A stretch of DNA of 64,000 nt from NCBI GenBank assembly GCA_910575265.1, contig CAJTEA010000005.1, positions 1 to 64,000 on the forward strand, given 5' to 3'. The position numbers and the translations under genes are program-made. Under the pieces are notes generated by a model. That model saw only the letters and a list, made by a program, of their open reading frames with translations, searched no databases and was not told the origin of the DNA. Shown here piece by piece: positions 1 to 7,074 of this stretch. Positions within the stretch are counted from its first letter, which is position 1. Every line of letters begins with the position of its first letter. Source of the DNA: Oscillospiraceae bacterium. GTDB lineage: Bacteria; Bacillota; Clostridia; Oscillospirales; Oscillospiraceae.

Positions 1-96
1 TTTTCTCAAAGCTCACTTAACAACCAAATCCTTCTGGTGCTTCGTGTTTGTCACGTTGTTTAATTTACAAGGTGCACGCCGCTCTTCAGCGGCGGG
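1..96 (-). promoter_or_regulatory. Probable rRNA operon leader (5' end only)
   Basis: Read on the minus strand, this follows the nearest promoter (101-129). It opens with a perfect 7-bp GC stem (77-83 with 88-94, loop 84-87) at the expected transcription start. It ends at the window edge with a motif like the rRNA boxA antitermination site (TGAGCTTTGAGAAAA, positions 15-1). I infer a 16S gene just beyond the left edge; no rRNA sequence is inside the window. Confidence 0.6.
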
Positions 97-100
97 AGTT

Positions 101-129
101 ATCTTACCACACTCTTAATCCTTTGTCAA
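101..129 (-). promoter_or_regulatory. Sigma-A promoter P1 (window-edge proximal), probable rRNA operon
   Basis: On the minus strand: -35 TTGACA (129-124), 17-bp spacer, -10 TAAGAT (106-101). An A/T tract (131-160) upstream resembles an UP element. It is one of three near-copies at 101, 217 and 332, all with a 17-bp spacer. Confidence 0.75.
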
Positions 130-216
130 GCACTTTTTTCAAGTTTTTTAAAACTTTTTTCGCACCCTCATCCAAAGTCTTGGTGGTTTGGCCCGTTGCT
201 CACACAACGGATTTTT

Positions 217-245
217 ACTTTACCACATTTTGCATCCTTTGTCAA
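217..245 (-). promoter_or_regulatory. Sigma-A promoter P2, probable rRNA operon
   Basis: On the minus strand: -35 TTGACA (245-240), 17-bp spacer, -10 TAAAGT (222-217). The flanking sequence repeats P1: the same AAAGGAT follows the -35, and a T/A tract lies upstream at 249-268. Confidence 0.75.
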
Positions 246-331
246 GAACTTTTTTCGACTTTTTTCAAGGCTATTTGTTCCTGGGATCTCTACGTGGCTC
301 AGATCGCGCTGACCTCGTGGACAGCTTTGAC

Positions 332-360
332 ATAATAACACCCTGTTCAACCTTTGTCAA
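332..360 (-). promoter_or_regulatory. Sigma-A promoter P3 (distal), probable rRNA operon
   Basis: On the minus strand: -35 TTGACA (360-355), 17-bp spacer, -10 TATTAT (337-332). A long A/T tract (364-412) lies upstream and could act as an UP element. Third copy of the promoter unit. Confidence 0.75.
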
Positions 361-423
361 GAGGTTTTTTCAAGTTTTTTTATTTTTTTCCATATTTACC
401 TTTTTTTCGTGTATTACTCCGCT

Positions 424-465
424 CGCGGGACTGGAAAGTCCGCATTTAGCGGACATTTGCCCGCG
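424..465. other. Nested inverted repeat upstream of metA
   Basis: An outer stem (CGCGGG 424-429 with CCCGCG 460-465) encloses an inner stem (GTCCGC 438-443 with GCGGAC 449-454). It lies between the rRNA-type promoters and metA. No T-run follows, so it is not a plain terminator. I could not match it to a known riboswitch. Confidence 0.35.
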
Positions 466-540
466 GGATTTCCACTTGCGGAACGACAAGGCATGTGATA
501 ACCTTATATATAAGGAACTACTTCGCCGGAGGATATCCAC

Positions 541-1455
541 ATGCCGATTAAAATACCTGACTCTCTGCCTGCCCGCGCCACGCTGGAGGGCGAAAACATC
601 TTTGTTATGACCGAGTATCGGGCGATTCATCAGGACATGCGCACATTGAACCTGCTCATCCTGAACCTGATGCCAACCAAGATCGTCACAGAGACTCAGC
701 TGCTGCGCAAGCTGTCCAACTCTCCTCTCCAGGTACGGGTGGAGCTGCTTAAAACGACCAGCCATACCTCTTTAAATACAGACGCTGATCATCTGTCCTC
801 CTTCTACACCACCTTCGACCAGATTAAGGACCAGAAGTTTGACGGTATGATTATCACCGGGGCGCCAGTGGAAAACTTTGATTTTACCGACGTGGACTAC
901 TGGCCGGAGCTCTGCCGGATTATGGACTGGAGCCGGGACCATGTTCACTCCACCCTTCATGTGTGCTGGGGCGCTCAGGCCGGGCTGTATTACCACTATG
1001 GCATTCCCAAATACTCCCTGAGCAAAAAGCTTTTTGGCGTGTTTCCTCATGTCGCCTTAAAAAAGCAGTCTCCCCTGTTCCGGGGGTTTGACGATGTGTT
1101 CTACATTCCCCATTCCCGGCACACGGAAAACCGCACGGAGGATATCCGCAAAATTCCCGAACTGGAGCTGCTGGCAGTCTCAGAAGAAGCCGGGGTTTTC
1201 GCCATCAAAAGTGAAGACAACCGCCGCTTTTTTATCACCGGACACCCGGAGTATGACCCCGACACCCTGGCCCGGGAGTATTTCCGGGACGTAGACCGGG
1301 GGCTGCCCATCGACATTCCCAGGCACTACTTCCCCAACGACGATCCAAGCCGGGCCCCTGTCGTCCGCTGGCGCTCCGCCGGACAGCTGTTTTACACCAA
1401 CTGGCTCAACTACTATGTCTACCAGACCACGCCTTATGACATTACTCAAATTTGA
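541..1455 (+). CDS. metA: Homoserine O-acetyltransferase MetA
   Basis: It acylates the hydroxyl of L-homoserine, the first committed step from homoserine to methionine, in the cytoplasm. The 304-residue length matches the MetA family. Cys142 (in HVCWGAQ) is the expected nucleophile, with His235 and Glu237 in TGHPE. Residue 111 in GAPVE is Glu; in this family Glu111 goes with acetyl-CoA and Gly111 with succinyl-CoA, so I infer acetyltransferase activity. The start is well placed after a GGAGG site. A possible -10 (TATATA, near 505) lies upstream. The gene stands alone and ends at a strong terminator. Confidence 0.95.
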   Translation: MPIKIPDSLPARATLEGENIFVMTEYRAIHQDMRTLNLLILNLMPTKIVTETQLLRKLSNSPLQVRVELLKTTSHTSLNTDADHLSSFYTTFDQIKDQKFDGMIITGAPVENFDFTDVDYWPELCRIMDWSRDHVHSTLHVCWGAQAGLYYHYGIPKYSLSKKLFGVFPHVALKKQSPLFRGFDDVFYIPHSRHTENRTEDIRKIPELELLAVSEEAGVFAIKSEDNRRFFITGHPEYDPDTLAREYFRDVDRGLPIDIPRHYFPNDDPSRAPVVRWRSAGQLFYTNWLNYYVYQTTPYDITQI

Positions 1456-1475
1456 GATGCCTTCGCCATTCAGAA

Positions 1476-1513
1476 ACCGGGCGGTCCTCTCGCGGGACCG
1501 CCCGGTCTTTTTT
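1476..1513 (+). terminator. Rho-independent terminator of metA
   Basis: A 12-bp perfect stem (1476-1487 with 1495-1506) is followed by CTTTTTT on the plus strand. The minus-strand side has only a short T-run, so it mainly serves metA. Confidence 0.85.
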
Positions 1514-1522
1514 CTGCCGCCG

Positions 1523-2440
1523 TCAGGACAGCCGCCGCTTTAAATCAGCTAAAAATTCATGGGTAACGCTGTTGAGCTGAGCCCCCGCCGGAAGAATATA
1601 GCCAAACTCCAGCATTCCTCCGCACTCCTCAATGGGAATGGAAACTACCTGGTAGGAGGACTGCTGCATGGTAAAGTCCTGGATTCCGATGGAATAGAGG
1701 TCGGTTCTGGCCAGCAGATGGAGCAGGGAGGCCCGGGTAACGATGTACACGGTCTTGGGGTTGACGCTGAAATCGGAGTGGGAGCCCTGGGAAAATATCT
1801 CATAGGCAAAATCCTCAAACTGTCCCTCATACCGGACAAAGCCATAGCCAGACAGGCTCTCCAGCGTCACCTCTTTCCCGGCCTGAAGGAGGGGATGGTG
1901 TTCTGAAATCAAAATATGGGGGGTCATATGGTCCAGAGGGCGGTAGACCAGCTGGCGTTCCCGGAACAGGGCCATCATATTCTTCCGCTGGCTCTGAGCG
2001 AAGTGGAGCACCCCCACGTCCGTCCGGTGATTGTACACATCTTCCACCACGTCGATGGGGTCCCCCTCCTGAAGGCGGTGGGAGTAGGCGGGCAGGTCCT
2101 GGTGGTGGAGCACCGTCTGAATAAAGCTTTCCATAATATGGGAGTATTTGGTCATGGATACCGAAAGGGACACATCCGGAAGGTCGTCCGTCACCGGGCG
2201 GTGGAACATGCCGGCCAGCTCCCCCATCACGCGCTGGGCCCGGCGCTGAAACTCGATTCCCTCCGGCGTAAGGGTCACGCCGTGGTTGGACCGGGTAAAG
2301 AGGGGCGTGCCGGCGCTCTGCTCCAAATCCCGGATAATCTTTCCCAGCCGGGGCTGGGAGATAAACAGGGCCTGGGCCGCCCGGTTGATTGAACCCAGTT
2401 GTGCCACCGTTATAAAATATTCCAGATGCTCCAGGTTCAT
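1523..2440 (-). CDS. LysR-family transcriptional regulator
   Basis: A 305-residue LysR-type regulator. The N-terminal winged helix-turn-helix (about residues 1-60, with the typical MNLEHLEYF start and NRAAQALFISQP recognition segment) is followed by a substrate-binding domain (about 90-300). It is divergent from glsA and the amino-acid symporter, the usual arrangement for a LysR protein and its target, so control of glutamine uptake and breakdown is the likely role. The ligand cannot be read from the sequence. Its promoter (2474-2502) lies in the shared intergenic region, where autoregulation would be expected. Confidence 0.85.
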   Translation of the reverse strand: MNLEHLEYFITVAQLGSINRAAQALFISQPRLGKIIRDLEQSAGTPLFTRSNHGVTLTPEGIEFQRRAQRVMGELAGMFHRPVTDDLPDVSLSVSMTKYSHIMESFIQTVLHHQDLPAYSHRLQEGDPIDVVEDVYNHRTDVGVLHFAQSQRKNMMALFRERQLVYRPLDHMTPHILISEHHPLLQAGKEVTLESLSGYGFVRYEGQFEDFAYEIFSQGSHSDFSVNPKTVYIVTRASLLHLLARTDLYSIGIQDFTMQQSSYQVVSIPIEECGGMLEFGYILPAGAQLNSVTHEFLADLKRRLS

Positions 2441-2473
2441 CGAAAACCCTCCCTGACTTTAATTTCGTACTTT

Positions 2474-2502
2474 ATTGTATCACAACTCCGCTTTATTGTC
2501 AG
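2474..2502 (-). promoter_or_regulatory. Sigma-A promoter of the LysR gene
   Basis: On the minus strand: -35 CTGACA (2502-2497), 17-bp spacer, -10 TACAAT (2479-2474), about 35 bp before the start codon. Confidence 0.65.
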
Positions 2503-2578
2503 AACAAATAAAAAATTTGTTAATTCTTTTCAGTATATCGGCTATATAAAACAGAGACTATCCAAACCGAACAATTTA

Positions 2579-2587
2579 TGTTATAAT
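2579..2587 (+). promoter_or_regulatory. Extended -10 promoter for glsA
   Basis: TG-T-TATAAT (2579-2587) is a perfect extended -10. The -35 position (2559-2564, TATCCA) is poor, which fits activation by the divergent LysR protein. It implies a leader of about 155 nt before glsA. Confidence 0.55.
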
Positions 2588-2658
2588 ATGGACAAATAGT
2601 TTGTTCGCCTTCCCCTTTTTTGTGTGCAACATATCTATTTTACCGGTTCGAGCTACGT

Positions 2659-2704
2659 CAAGGCCAGCTGGCCTTGCGGGGCTTTTCCGTTGGGAAAGCC
2701 CCGC
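2659..2704 (+). other. Two adjacent hairpins in the glsA leader
   Basis: An 18-nt perfect palindrome (2659-2676) is followed by a 13-bp hairpin with one G-U pair (2676-2704), then a GC-rich segment before the glsA ribosome-binding site. There is no U-run, so this is a structured leader, not a terminator. The rest of the 308-bp intergenic region (2441-2748) holds the two promoters and nothing else I can identify. Confidence 0.4.
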
Positions 2705-2748
2705 GGGCCGCGGTAAGGCAGCGAAAACAAAAGGGAGGATGAGATCAA

Positions 2749-3669
2749 ATGGATGAAGCTCTTCTCAGACAGGCTCTGGAATTTGGACGGCCCTACGCGG
2801 AAAAGGGAGCGGTCGCCAGCTACATTCCAGAGCTGAGCAAAGCGGACTGGAGGGACCTGGGAATCAGCGTACACACCATCGACGGCCGGCAAACGCGCTG
2901 CGGACACTACGACCGACGTTTTACCATCCAGAGCATTTCCAAAATCATCAATCTGGCCCTGGCCCTGGAGCACTTCGGCTTCGACGCGGTGTTCCACAAG
3001 GCCAAGATGGAGCCCTCCGGCGCGGCGTTCAACGCCATGTCCCGTATCTCAGACACCGAGGATATCCCCTTCAACCCCCTGGTTAACTCGGGCGCCATCG
3101 CTATTGTGGACCTTCTGCTTCCCCTGGGGCTGGAAGAAATGCTGTCAGCGGCCCGAAGCCTGTGCGCGGACGACGCGATCACCCTGGACGAGGCGGTGTT
3201 CCAGTCCGAGTGGTCCCACAGCGCCCGCAACCGTTCCCTGGCCTATCTGCTGCAAAGCAAGGGCGTGATCACTGAGGATGTGGAGGAGGTTCTGAAGCTC
3301 TACACCCAATTATGCTCACTGAGCGTAAACGCGGACGATCTGGCCATTCTGGGCCTGCTGCTGGCTAACGGCGGCGTCCATCCGGTCACCGGACGCAGAT
3401 TTTTACAGGAGGAGGTGGTGCGCACCGTTGTGACCATTATGCTGACCTGCGGCATGTATGACGGAAGCGGCGAATTTGCCGTTCGAGTCGGGCTTCCCAG
3501 CAAGAGCGGCGTGGGAGGCGGCATCCTGTCCGTGGTTCCGGGTGAAATGGGAATCGGGGTCTATGGCCCCAGCCTGGACGAAAAGGGAAACAGCATCGCG
3601 GGGCAGCGGATTTTGGAGTATATCTCCCGCACGGAAAAACTGCACATCATGGACCGGTTCACCCGGTAA
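2749..3669 (+). CDS. glsA: Glutaminase
   Basis: It hydrolyses L-glutamine to glutamate and ammonia in the cytoplasm. The 306-residue length is typical of the beta-lactamase-like bacterial glutaminases. The catalytic Ser-x-x-Lys motif is visible as Ser62-Ile-Ser-Lys65 (QSISK), followed by FNPLVNSGAIA and the Gly-rich segment near the C-terminus (KSGVGGGIL). The start follows a GGGAGG site. An AGCS symporter follows 44 nt later, so uptake and deamidation of glutamine are probably co-expressed under the divergent LysR regulator. Confidence 0.92.
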   Translation: MDEALLRQALEFGRPYAEKGAVASYIPELSKADWRDLGISVHTIDGRQTRCGHYDRRFTIQSISKIINLALALEHFGFDAVFHKAKMEPSGAAFNAMSRISDTEDIPFNPLVNSGAIAIVDLLLPLGLEEMLSAARSLCADDAITLDEAVFQSEWSHSARNRSLAYLLQSKGVITEDVEEVLKLYTQLCSLSVNADDLAILGLLLANGGVHPVTGRRFLQEEVVRTVVTIMLTCGMYDGSGEFAVRVGLPSKSGVGGGILSVVPGEMGIGVYGPSLDEKGNSIAGQRILEYISRTEKLHIMDRFTR

Positions 3670-3713
3670 AACCTCCGGTCCCCGTCAAAATCATTCAGAG
3701 AGAGGGAATTATT

Positions 3714-5156
3714 ATGTATGACGCGTTCGCCGGTCTGATCGCCACCATCAGCGGTTATATGTACAGCTACATCCTGATTATCATGCTGTTGGCCGTGGGC
3801 CTGTACTTTACCTTCCGGGGCAAGCTGGTCCAGCTGCGGCTGCTGCCCGAGTCCATCCGGGTGGTCACCGAGAAGCCCAAGGGGGAGAACTCCGTCTCCG
3901 CCTTTCAGGCTTTGATGGTTTCCACCGCCAGCCGTGTGGGTACCGGCAACATCGTGGGCGTGGCCACCGCCATCGCCACCGGCGGCTACGGCGCCGTGTT
4001 CTGGATGTGGATTATCGCCATTGTAGGCGGCGCTTCCGCCTTCGTGGAGAGTACTCTGGCCCAAATTTACAAAAAGAAAGCTCCGGACGGCAGCAGCTAC
4101 GGCGGCCCTTCCTACTACATCGAAGCAGCCCTGCACAGCCGGGGCCTGGGCGTCATCTTCGCCATCGCCCTTATCGCCACTTACGCCGGCGGCTTCAATA
4201 TGCTGGCCTCCTTCAACCTGATTAGCAGCTTCACCAGCTACAGCATTTATGACTCCCTGGGCAGCGTTGTTCTGCTGGGCAAGAAGTGCAGCGTTTTCGC
4301 TCTGGCAGGCGGCGCCGTACTGGCCGTTCTGGTGGGCATCTGCATCTTTGGCGGCGGCAAGCGCATCGTCAAGGTGACCGGCGTGATGGTCCCCGTCATG
4401 GGCGTGATTTACATTCTGATGGCCATTCTGGTCATGATTCTGAACATCGGCGCCATTCCCGGCGTCCTGGCTAAGATTTTCACCGAAGCGTTTGACTTCA
4501 AGGCCATCTTCGGCGCCTTCGCCGGCTCCGCCGTGATGCAGGGTATCAAGCGCGGCCTGTACTCCAACGAGGCCGGTGTGGGCTCCGCTCCTAACGCCGC
4601 CGCCGCCGACGTGTCCCATCCGGTCAAGCAAGGTCTGGTTCAAATGCTGTCCGTGTTCATCGACACCATTCTGATTTGTACCGCCACCGCTATGATGACG
4701 CTGACCACCGGCGTGGACATCTACAGCGGCCTGAACGGCGCTCCCCTGGTGCAGGCCTCTCTGGCCACTGTTTTCGGCAGCGTCGGCCCCTACTTCATCA
4801 CCTTCGCCCTGCTGCTCTTCGCCTTCACTACCCTGCTGGGCAACCTGTTCTATTGTGAAGGCTGTATGAACTACATCGCCGGCCGGGCCATCGGCAGTAC
4901 TGGCAAGACCATCTTCAACATTATTGCCGTTCTGCTGGTGTTCCTGGGCGCTCAGCTGTCCATTGGCCTGGTCTGGGACCTGGGCGATGTACTTATGGGC
5001 ATCATGGCTATTATCAATCTGCCCGTCATCGTGATTCTGGGCAACACTTCCCTGAAGGCCCTGAAGGACTACACCGACCAGCGGGCTCAGGGCAAGGACC
5101 CCACCTTCAAGGCCGCTTCCATCGGCCTGAGGGAAAAAACCGATTTTTGGAATTGA
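3714..5156 (+). CDS. AGCS-family sodium:amino-acid symporter
   Basis: A 480-residue polytopic membrane protein (about ten or more hydrophobic segments) of the alanine/glycine:cation symporter family, which drives amino-acid uptake with Na+ or H+. Family signatures are SRVGTGNIVGVATAI (near residue 75), the GGASAFVEST segment and KRGLYSNEAGVGSAPNAAA in the second half. It shares a transcription unit with glutaminase, so glutamine is a more likely substrate than alanine; that is inferred from context. Ends at a strong terminator. Confidence 0.9.
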   Translation: MYDAFAGLIATISGYMYSYILIIMLLAVGLYFTFRGKLVQLRLLPESIRVVTEKPKGENSVSAFQALMVSTASRVGTGNIVGVATAIATGGYGAVFWMWIIAIVGGASAFVESTLAQIYKKKAPDGSSYGGPSYYIEAALHSRGLGVIFAIALIATYAGGFNMLASFNLISSFTSYSIYDSLGSVVLLGKKCSVFALAGGAVLAVLVGICIFGGGKRIVKVTGVMVPVMGVIYILMAILVMILNIGAIPGVLAKIFTEAFDFKAIFGAFAGSAVMQGIKRGLYSNEAGVGSAPNAAAADVSHPVKQGLVQMLSVFIDTILICTATAMMTLTTGVDIYSGLNGAPLVQASLATVFGSVGPYFITFALLLFAFTTLLGNLFYCEGCMNYIAGRAIGSTGKTIFNIIAVLLVFLGAQLSIGLVWDLGDVLMGIMAIINLPVIVILGNTSLKALKDYTDQRAQGKDPTFKAASIGLREKTDFWN

Positions 5157-5171
5157 TCTGGAATGACCATA

Positions 5172-5210
5172 TAGGGCGGTCCCGGCGGGGACCGCCCTAC
5201 TCTTTTTTTC
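5172..5210 (+). terminator. Terminator of the glsA-symporter unit
   Basis: A 12-bp stem (5172-5183 with 5188-5199) and a CTCTTTTTTTC tail. It overlaps the 3' end of the convergent permease gene. Confidence 0.85.
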
Positions 5211-5562
5211 TTCCAAGCAGCTCCATCAGCCCAACTACAACAAGAAAACCGCCAAAAAATTTTTTCAGCAGCGCCACGTCCATAGCGGTAGCCGCCCAGG
5301 CGGCCAGGGCGGCGCAGACTAGTCCCGCTCCAATTGCGGGAAGCAGAACCGGCTTTTCAAGGTAGCCGTTCCGGATATGGGTGGGGAGCGCCATTAGTCC
5401 GGCGGGGAGGAAGTACAGCAGATTAATCCCCTGAGCCAGGTGCTGCTCCACGCCGGCAAAGGCGGTCATATAGACCAGCAGCAGGGTCCCTCCCCCCACG
5501 CCAAAGCCGGACAGCACTCCGGTGGCCGCCCCCACGATCAGCGGCAGAATCCAGTCACTCAC
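5197..5562 (-). CDS. TauE/SafE-family permease, C-terminal half-protein
   Basis: A 121-residue membrane protein with about four hydrophobic helices and the family motif GVLSGFGVGGGTLL near its N-terminus. TauE/SafE proteins are usually about 240-260 residues with two such halves; here each half is its own gene. The GTG start at 5562 overlaps the upstream half by four bases (GTGA) and is preceded by a GAGG site, so the halves are translationally coupled and probably assemble together. The family exports sulfite, sulfoacetate or related anions; the substrate here is unknown. A longer reading start in the same frame (5901) would run through the neighbour and is unlikely. Confidence 0.8.
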   Translation of the reverse strand: MSDWILPLIVGAATGVLSGFGVGGGTLLLVYMTAFAGVEQHLAQGINLLYFLPAGLMALPTHIRNGYLEKPVLLPAIGAGLVCAALAAWAATAMDVALLKKFFGGFLVVVGLMELLGRKKE

Positions 5563-5912
5563 AAAAAGCTCCTCACCCCTCCGTAAATCAGCAAAATCCC
5601 AAAGGCCCGCCTCAGCCAGGTCATTTTCATCCCCTTGAACCACTTCCCCCCGGCCCAGCCGCCGACGGTCCCGCCGATGAGGTAGGGCAGTGCCGCCATA
5701 ACGTCCAGCCCGCCCCGGAACAGGTAGACCGCTACCGACAGGGCACAAAGAGGTAAAATCACCGCCACCGACGTGGCAAAGGCCCGCCTCTGATCCAGCT
5801 TGCAGTACCCCGTCAGCAGTGGGACAAACACCGACCCGCCCCCGCCGCCAAACAGCCCGTTCGCCACGCCCGCCAGCCCTCCGGCAATGGCGTATTTCCA
5901 TTTTTCCCGCAA
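5559..5912 (-). CDS. TauE/SafE-family permease, N-terminal half-protein
   Basis: A 117-residue membrane protein with the TauE/SafE glycine motif GVANGLFGGGGGS at about residues 14-26, which aligns with the same motif in its partner gene. The best start is TTG at 5912, inside the T-run of the preceding terminator hairpin, with the GGGGGCGG of that hairpin as the only Shine-Dalgarno-like sequence. Translation may therefore depend on whether the hairpin forms. It acts with the downstream half (four-base overlap). Confidence 0.75.
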   Translation of the reverse strand: MREKWKYAIAGGLAGVANGLFGGGGGSVFVPLLTGYCKLDQRRAFATSVAVILPLCALSVAVYLFRGGLDVMAALPYLIGGTVGGWAGGKWFKGMKMTWLRRAFGILLIYGGVRSFL

Positions 5913-5956
5913 AAAACCGCCCCCTTCCAGGTTAGTGTTCCTGAAAGGGGGCGGTT
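5911..5956 (-). terminator. Hairpin and T-run before the TauE pair (terminator or attenuator)
   Basis: On the minus strand, a 12-bp GC-rich stem (5945-5956 with 5915-5926) extended by an inner CAGG/CCTG pair is followed by TTTTTT (5916-5911). It starts at the stop codon of the 85-residue gene and ends at the TTG start of the first permease half, so read-through would be needed for permease expression from upstream. Confidence 0.7.
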
Positions 5957-6213
5957 TATGTGTCCAACGCGTGAAACTCCTCCAGCAGACGGTCTATCAT
6001 TGCCCGAAACAAAAAGGCGTTGACGGTGCCCTCCTTTGTCCTGGCGGCGCCCTGATTTATTGCCTGAATCATTTTCCGCCACGTCCCCTGTTTCCTCTCG
6101 GTTGACCACACCGCCGCCGTGATGACCGCGTTGACCAGCTCATCCCCCACTTCCCAGCTTACTTTGGCGTCCACCACGCGCAATTTTGGCGGAAAATTTT
6201 TATTCTGTTCCAT
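5956..6213 (-). CDS. Small uncharacterised protein (85 aa)
   Basis: I do not recognise this family. It is a soluble 85-residue protein with basic and acidic helices and no signal or membrane segment. It has a good ribosome-binding site (GAGGG, 7 nt upstream of ATG) and its own promoter, divergent from an XRE regulator, and it ends at a terminator. The arrangement suggests that the XRE protein controls it. The role is unknown. Confidence 0.6.
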   Translation of the reverse strand: MEQNKNFPPKLRVVDAKVSWEVGDELVNAVITAAVWSTERKQGTWRKMIQAINQGAARTKEGTVNAFLFRAMIDRLLEEFHALDT

Positions 6214-6275
6214 AACTATTCCCTCACAAATTTATTTCGTTTTGTCCTGTTATAGGACATCGCATCTTTGACCAT

Positions 6276-6304
6276 AGTTTATCCTAAGTTTTGTCTTATG
6301 TCAA
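6276..6304 (-). promoter_or_regulatory. Sigma-A promoter of the 85-aa gene
   Basis: On the minus strand: -35 TTGACA (6304-6299), 17-bp spacer, -10 TAAACT (6281-6276). The -35 sits inside the inverted repeat at 6289-6311. A second palindrome (TGTCCT/AGGACA, 6243-6259) lies in the leader. Confidence 0.65.
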
Positions 6305-6311
6305 GACAAAA
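6289..6311. promoter_or_regulatory. Operator-like inverted repeat before the XRE gene
   Basis: A perfect 9-bp inverted repeat (TTTTGTCTT 6289-6297, AAGACAAAA 6303-6311) covers the -35 of the divergent promoter and abuts the XRE ribosome-binding site. It is a good candidate for autoregulation by the XRE protein. Confidence 0.5.
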
Positions 6312-6321
6312 GGAGGAAACT

Positions 6322-6561
6322 ATGGCCAGGATAATTGATGGTAAGGATAAAAATATGGTAGGCAGCCAAGTGAGGAAACTTCGAATTGAAAAAGGGTTGA
6401 GTCAGCAGATGCTGTCTAACAAACTGGAAACCCTCGCAATCTACATCTGCCGTGGTTCGATCTCAAGAATTGAGGACAAACAGCGAACCGTGACAGATAT
6501 TGAACTATACGGACTTGCGGAAATCCTTGGCGTATCCATCGAAAGCTTGTTTGAAGATTAA
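6322..6561 (+). CDS. XRE-family DNA-binding protein
   Basis: A 79-residue protein that is almost entirely a Cro/CI-type helix-turn-helix domain: QVRKLRIEKGLSQ followed by the recognition segment ICRGSISRIEDKQR and a closing helix (LYGLAEILGVSIESL). I chose the ATG at 6322, which follows an ideal AAAGGAGG site; an upstream in-frame start at 6268 lacks one. It is divergent from the 85-residue gene with a shared inverted repeat, and ends at a terminator. Probably a local repressor. Confidence 0.8.
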   Translation: MARIIDGKDKNMVGSQVRKLRIEKGLSQQMLSNKLETLAIYICRGSISRIEDKQRTVTDIELYGLAEILGVSIESLFED

Positions 6562-6605
6562 AAACACCCACCGAAAAGCAAATGCTCTCTGGTGGGTGTT
6601 TTTAT
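6561..6605. terminator. Bidirectional terminator between the XRE gene and csoR
   Basis: AAACACCCACC (6562-6572) pairs with GGTGGGTGTTT (6591-6601), with T-runs on both strands. It serves the XRE gene and the convergent copA-csoR operon. Confidence 0.8.
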
Positions 6606-6868
6606 TATTCCGCCAGCTTATCCAGCAGAGTGGCCAGTTCCTCCAGCTTGGCGTCAGGCTGGCCGGAGGCCACAGCCTCCCGGACACAGCAGTCCATGTG
6701 AGCCCGGAGGACCATGCGGTTGGCTTTTTTCAGGATGGACTGGGCGGCCATGATCTGACTGGATACCTCCAGACAGTATCGGTCCTCCTCCACCATCTTC
6801 AAGATGCCGTCAATCTGGCCCCGGGCAGTTTTCAGCAGCCGGGTGACCTGGGCGGGGTCGGCCTTCAC
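6605..6868 (-). CDS. csoR: CsoR-type copper-sensing repressor
   Basis: An 87-residue all-helical repressor of the CsoR/RcnR family that releases DNA when it binds Cu(I). The Cu(I) ligands of true CsoR are present with correct spacing: Cys32 (in RYCLEV), His57 and Cys61 (in HMDCC). The GTG start overlaps the copA stop codon by four bases (GTGA), so it is translationally coupled to the pump. A CsoR-like operator lies in the copA promoter, giving negative feedback on both genes. Confidence 0.9.
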   Translation of the reverse strand: MKADPAQVTRLLKTARGQIDGILKMVEEDRYCLEVSSQIMAAQSILKKANRMVLRAHMDCCVREAVASGQPDAKLEELATLLDKLAE

Positions 6869-7074
6869 TGGACGGCCACCACCTCATAGCCCGCCTGGGT
6901 AACGGCGTCGGTGAGGACCTGGTTGTCTACGTCCTTGCTAAGGGTCAGGGTGGCGGACTTGCCCTCCAGGCTCATTTCCACGGCGGACACGCCGTCAATG
7001 GCGGACAGAGCCTTCTCCACCCGGCCGGTGCAGTGGGCGCACATCATGCCCTCGATTTTCATGGTTTTATTCAT
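6865..7074 (-). other. Possible internal translation start for a free CopZ-like chaperone
   Basis: Within copA, an AAGGAGG site lies about 9 nt before an in-frame ATG at 7074. Starting there gives exactly one 69-residue heavy-metal-associated domain with GMMCAHC. It could be made separately as a copper chaperone, or be the remnant of a separate copZ gene that became fused to copA. That it is used is inferred from the site's quality. Confidence 0.45.

Noticed and set aside
424-465. SAM riboswitch before metA
   Set aside because: The stems do not match the conserved core of any SAM class I know.
3561-5216. 551-codon minus-strand ORF opposite glsA and the symporter
   Set aside because: It has a Gly/His/Gln-rich composition typical of an antisense shadow, and the plus strand encodes two clear families.
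5197-5901. One 234-residue minus-strand protein over the permease region
   Set aside because: Its N-terminal half is out of frame with the TauE motif; the four-base overlap of two half-genes explains the region better.
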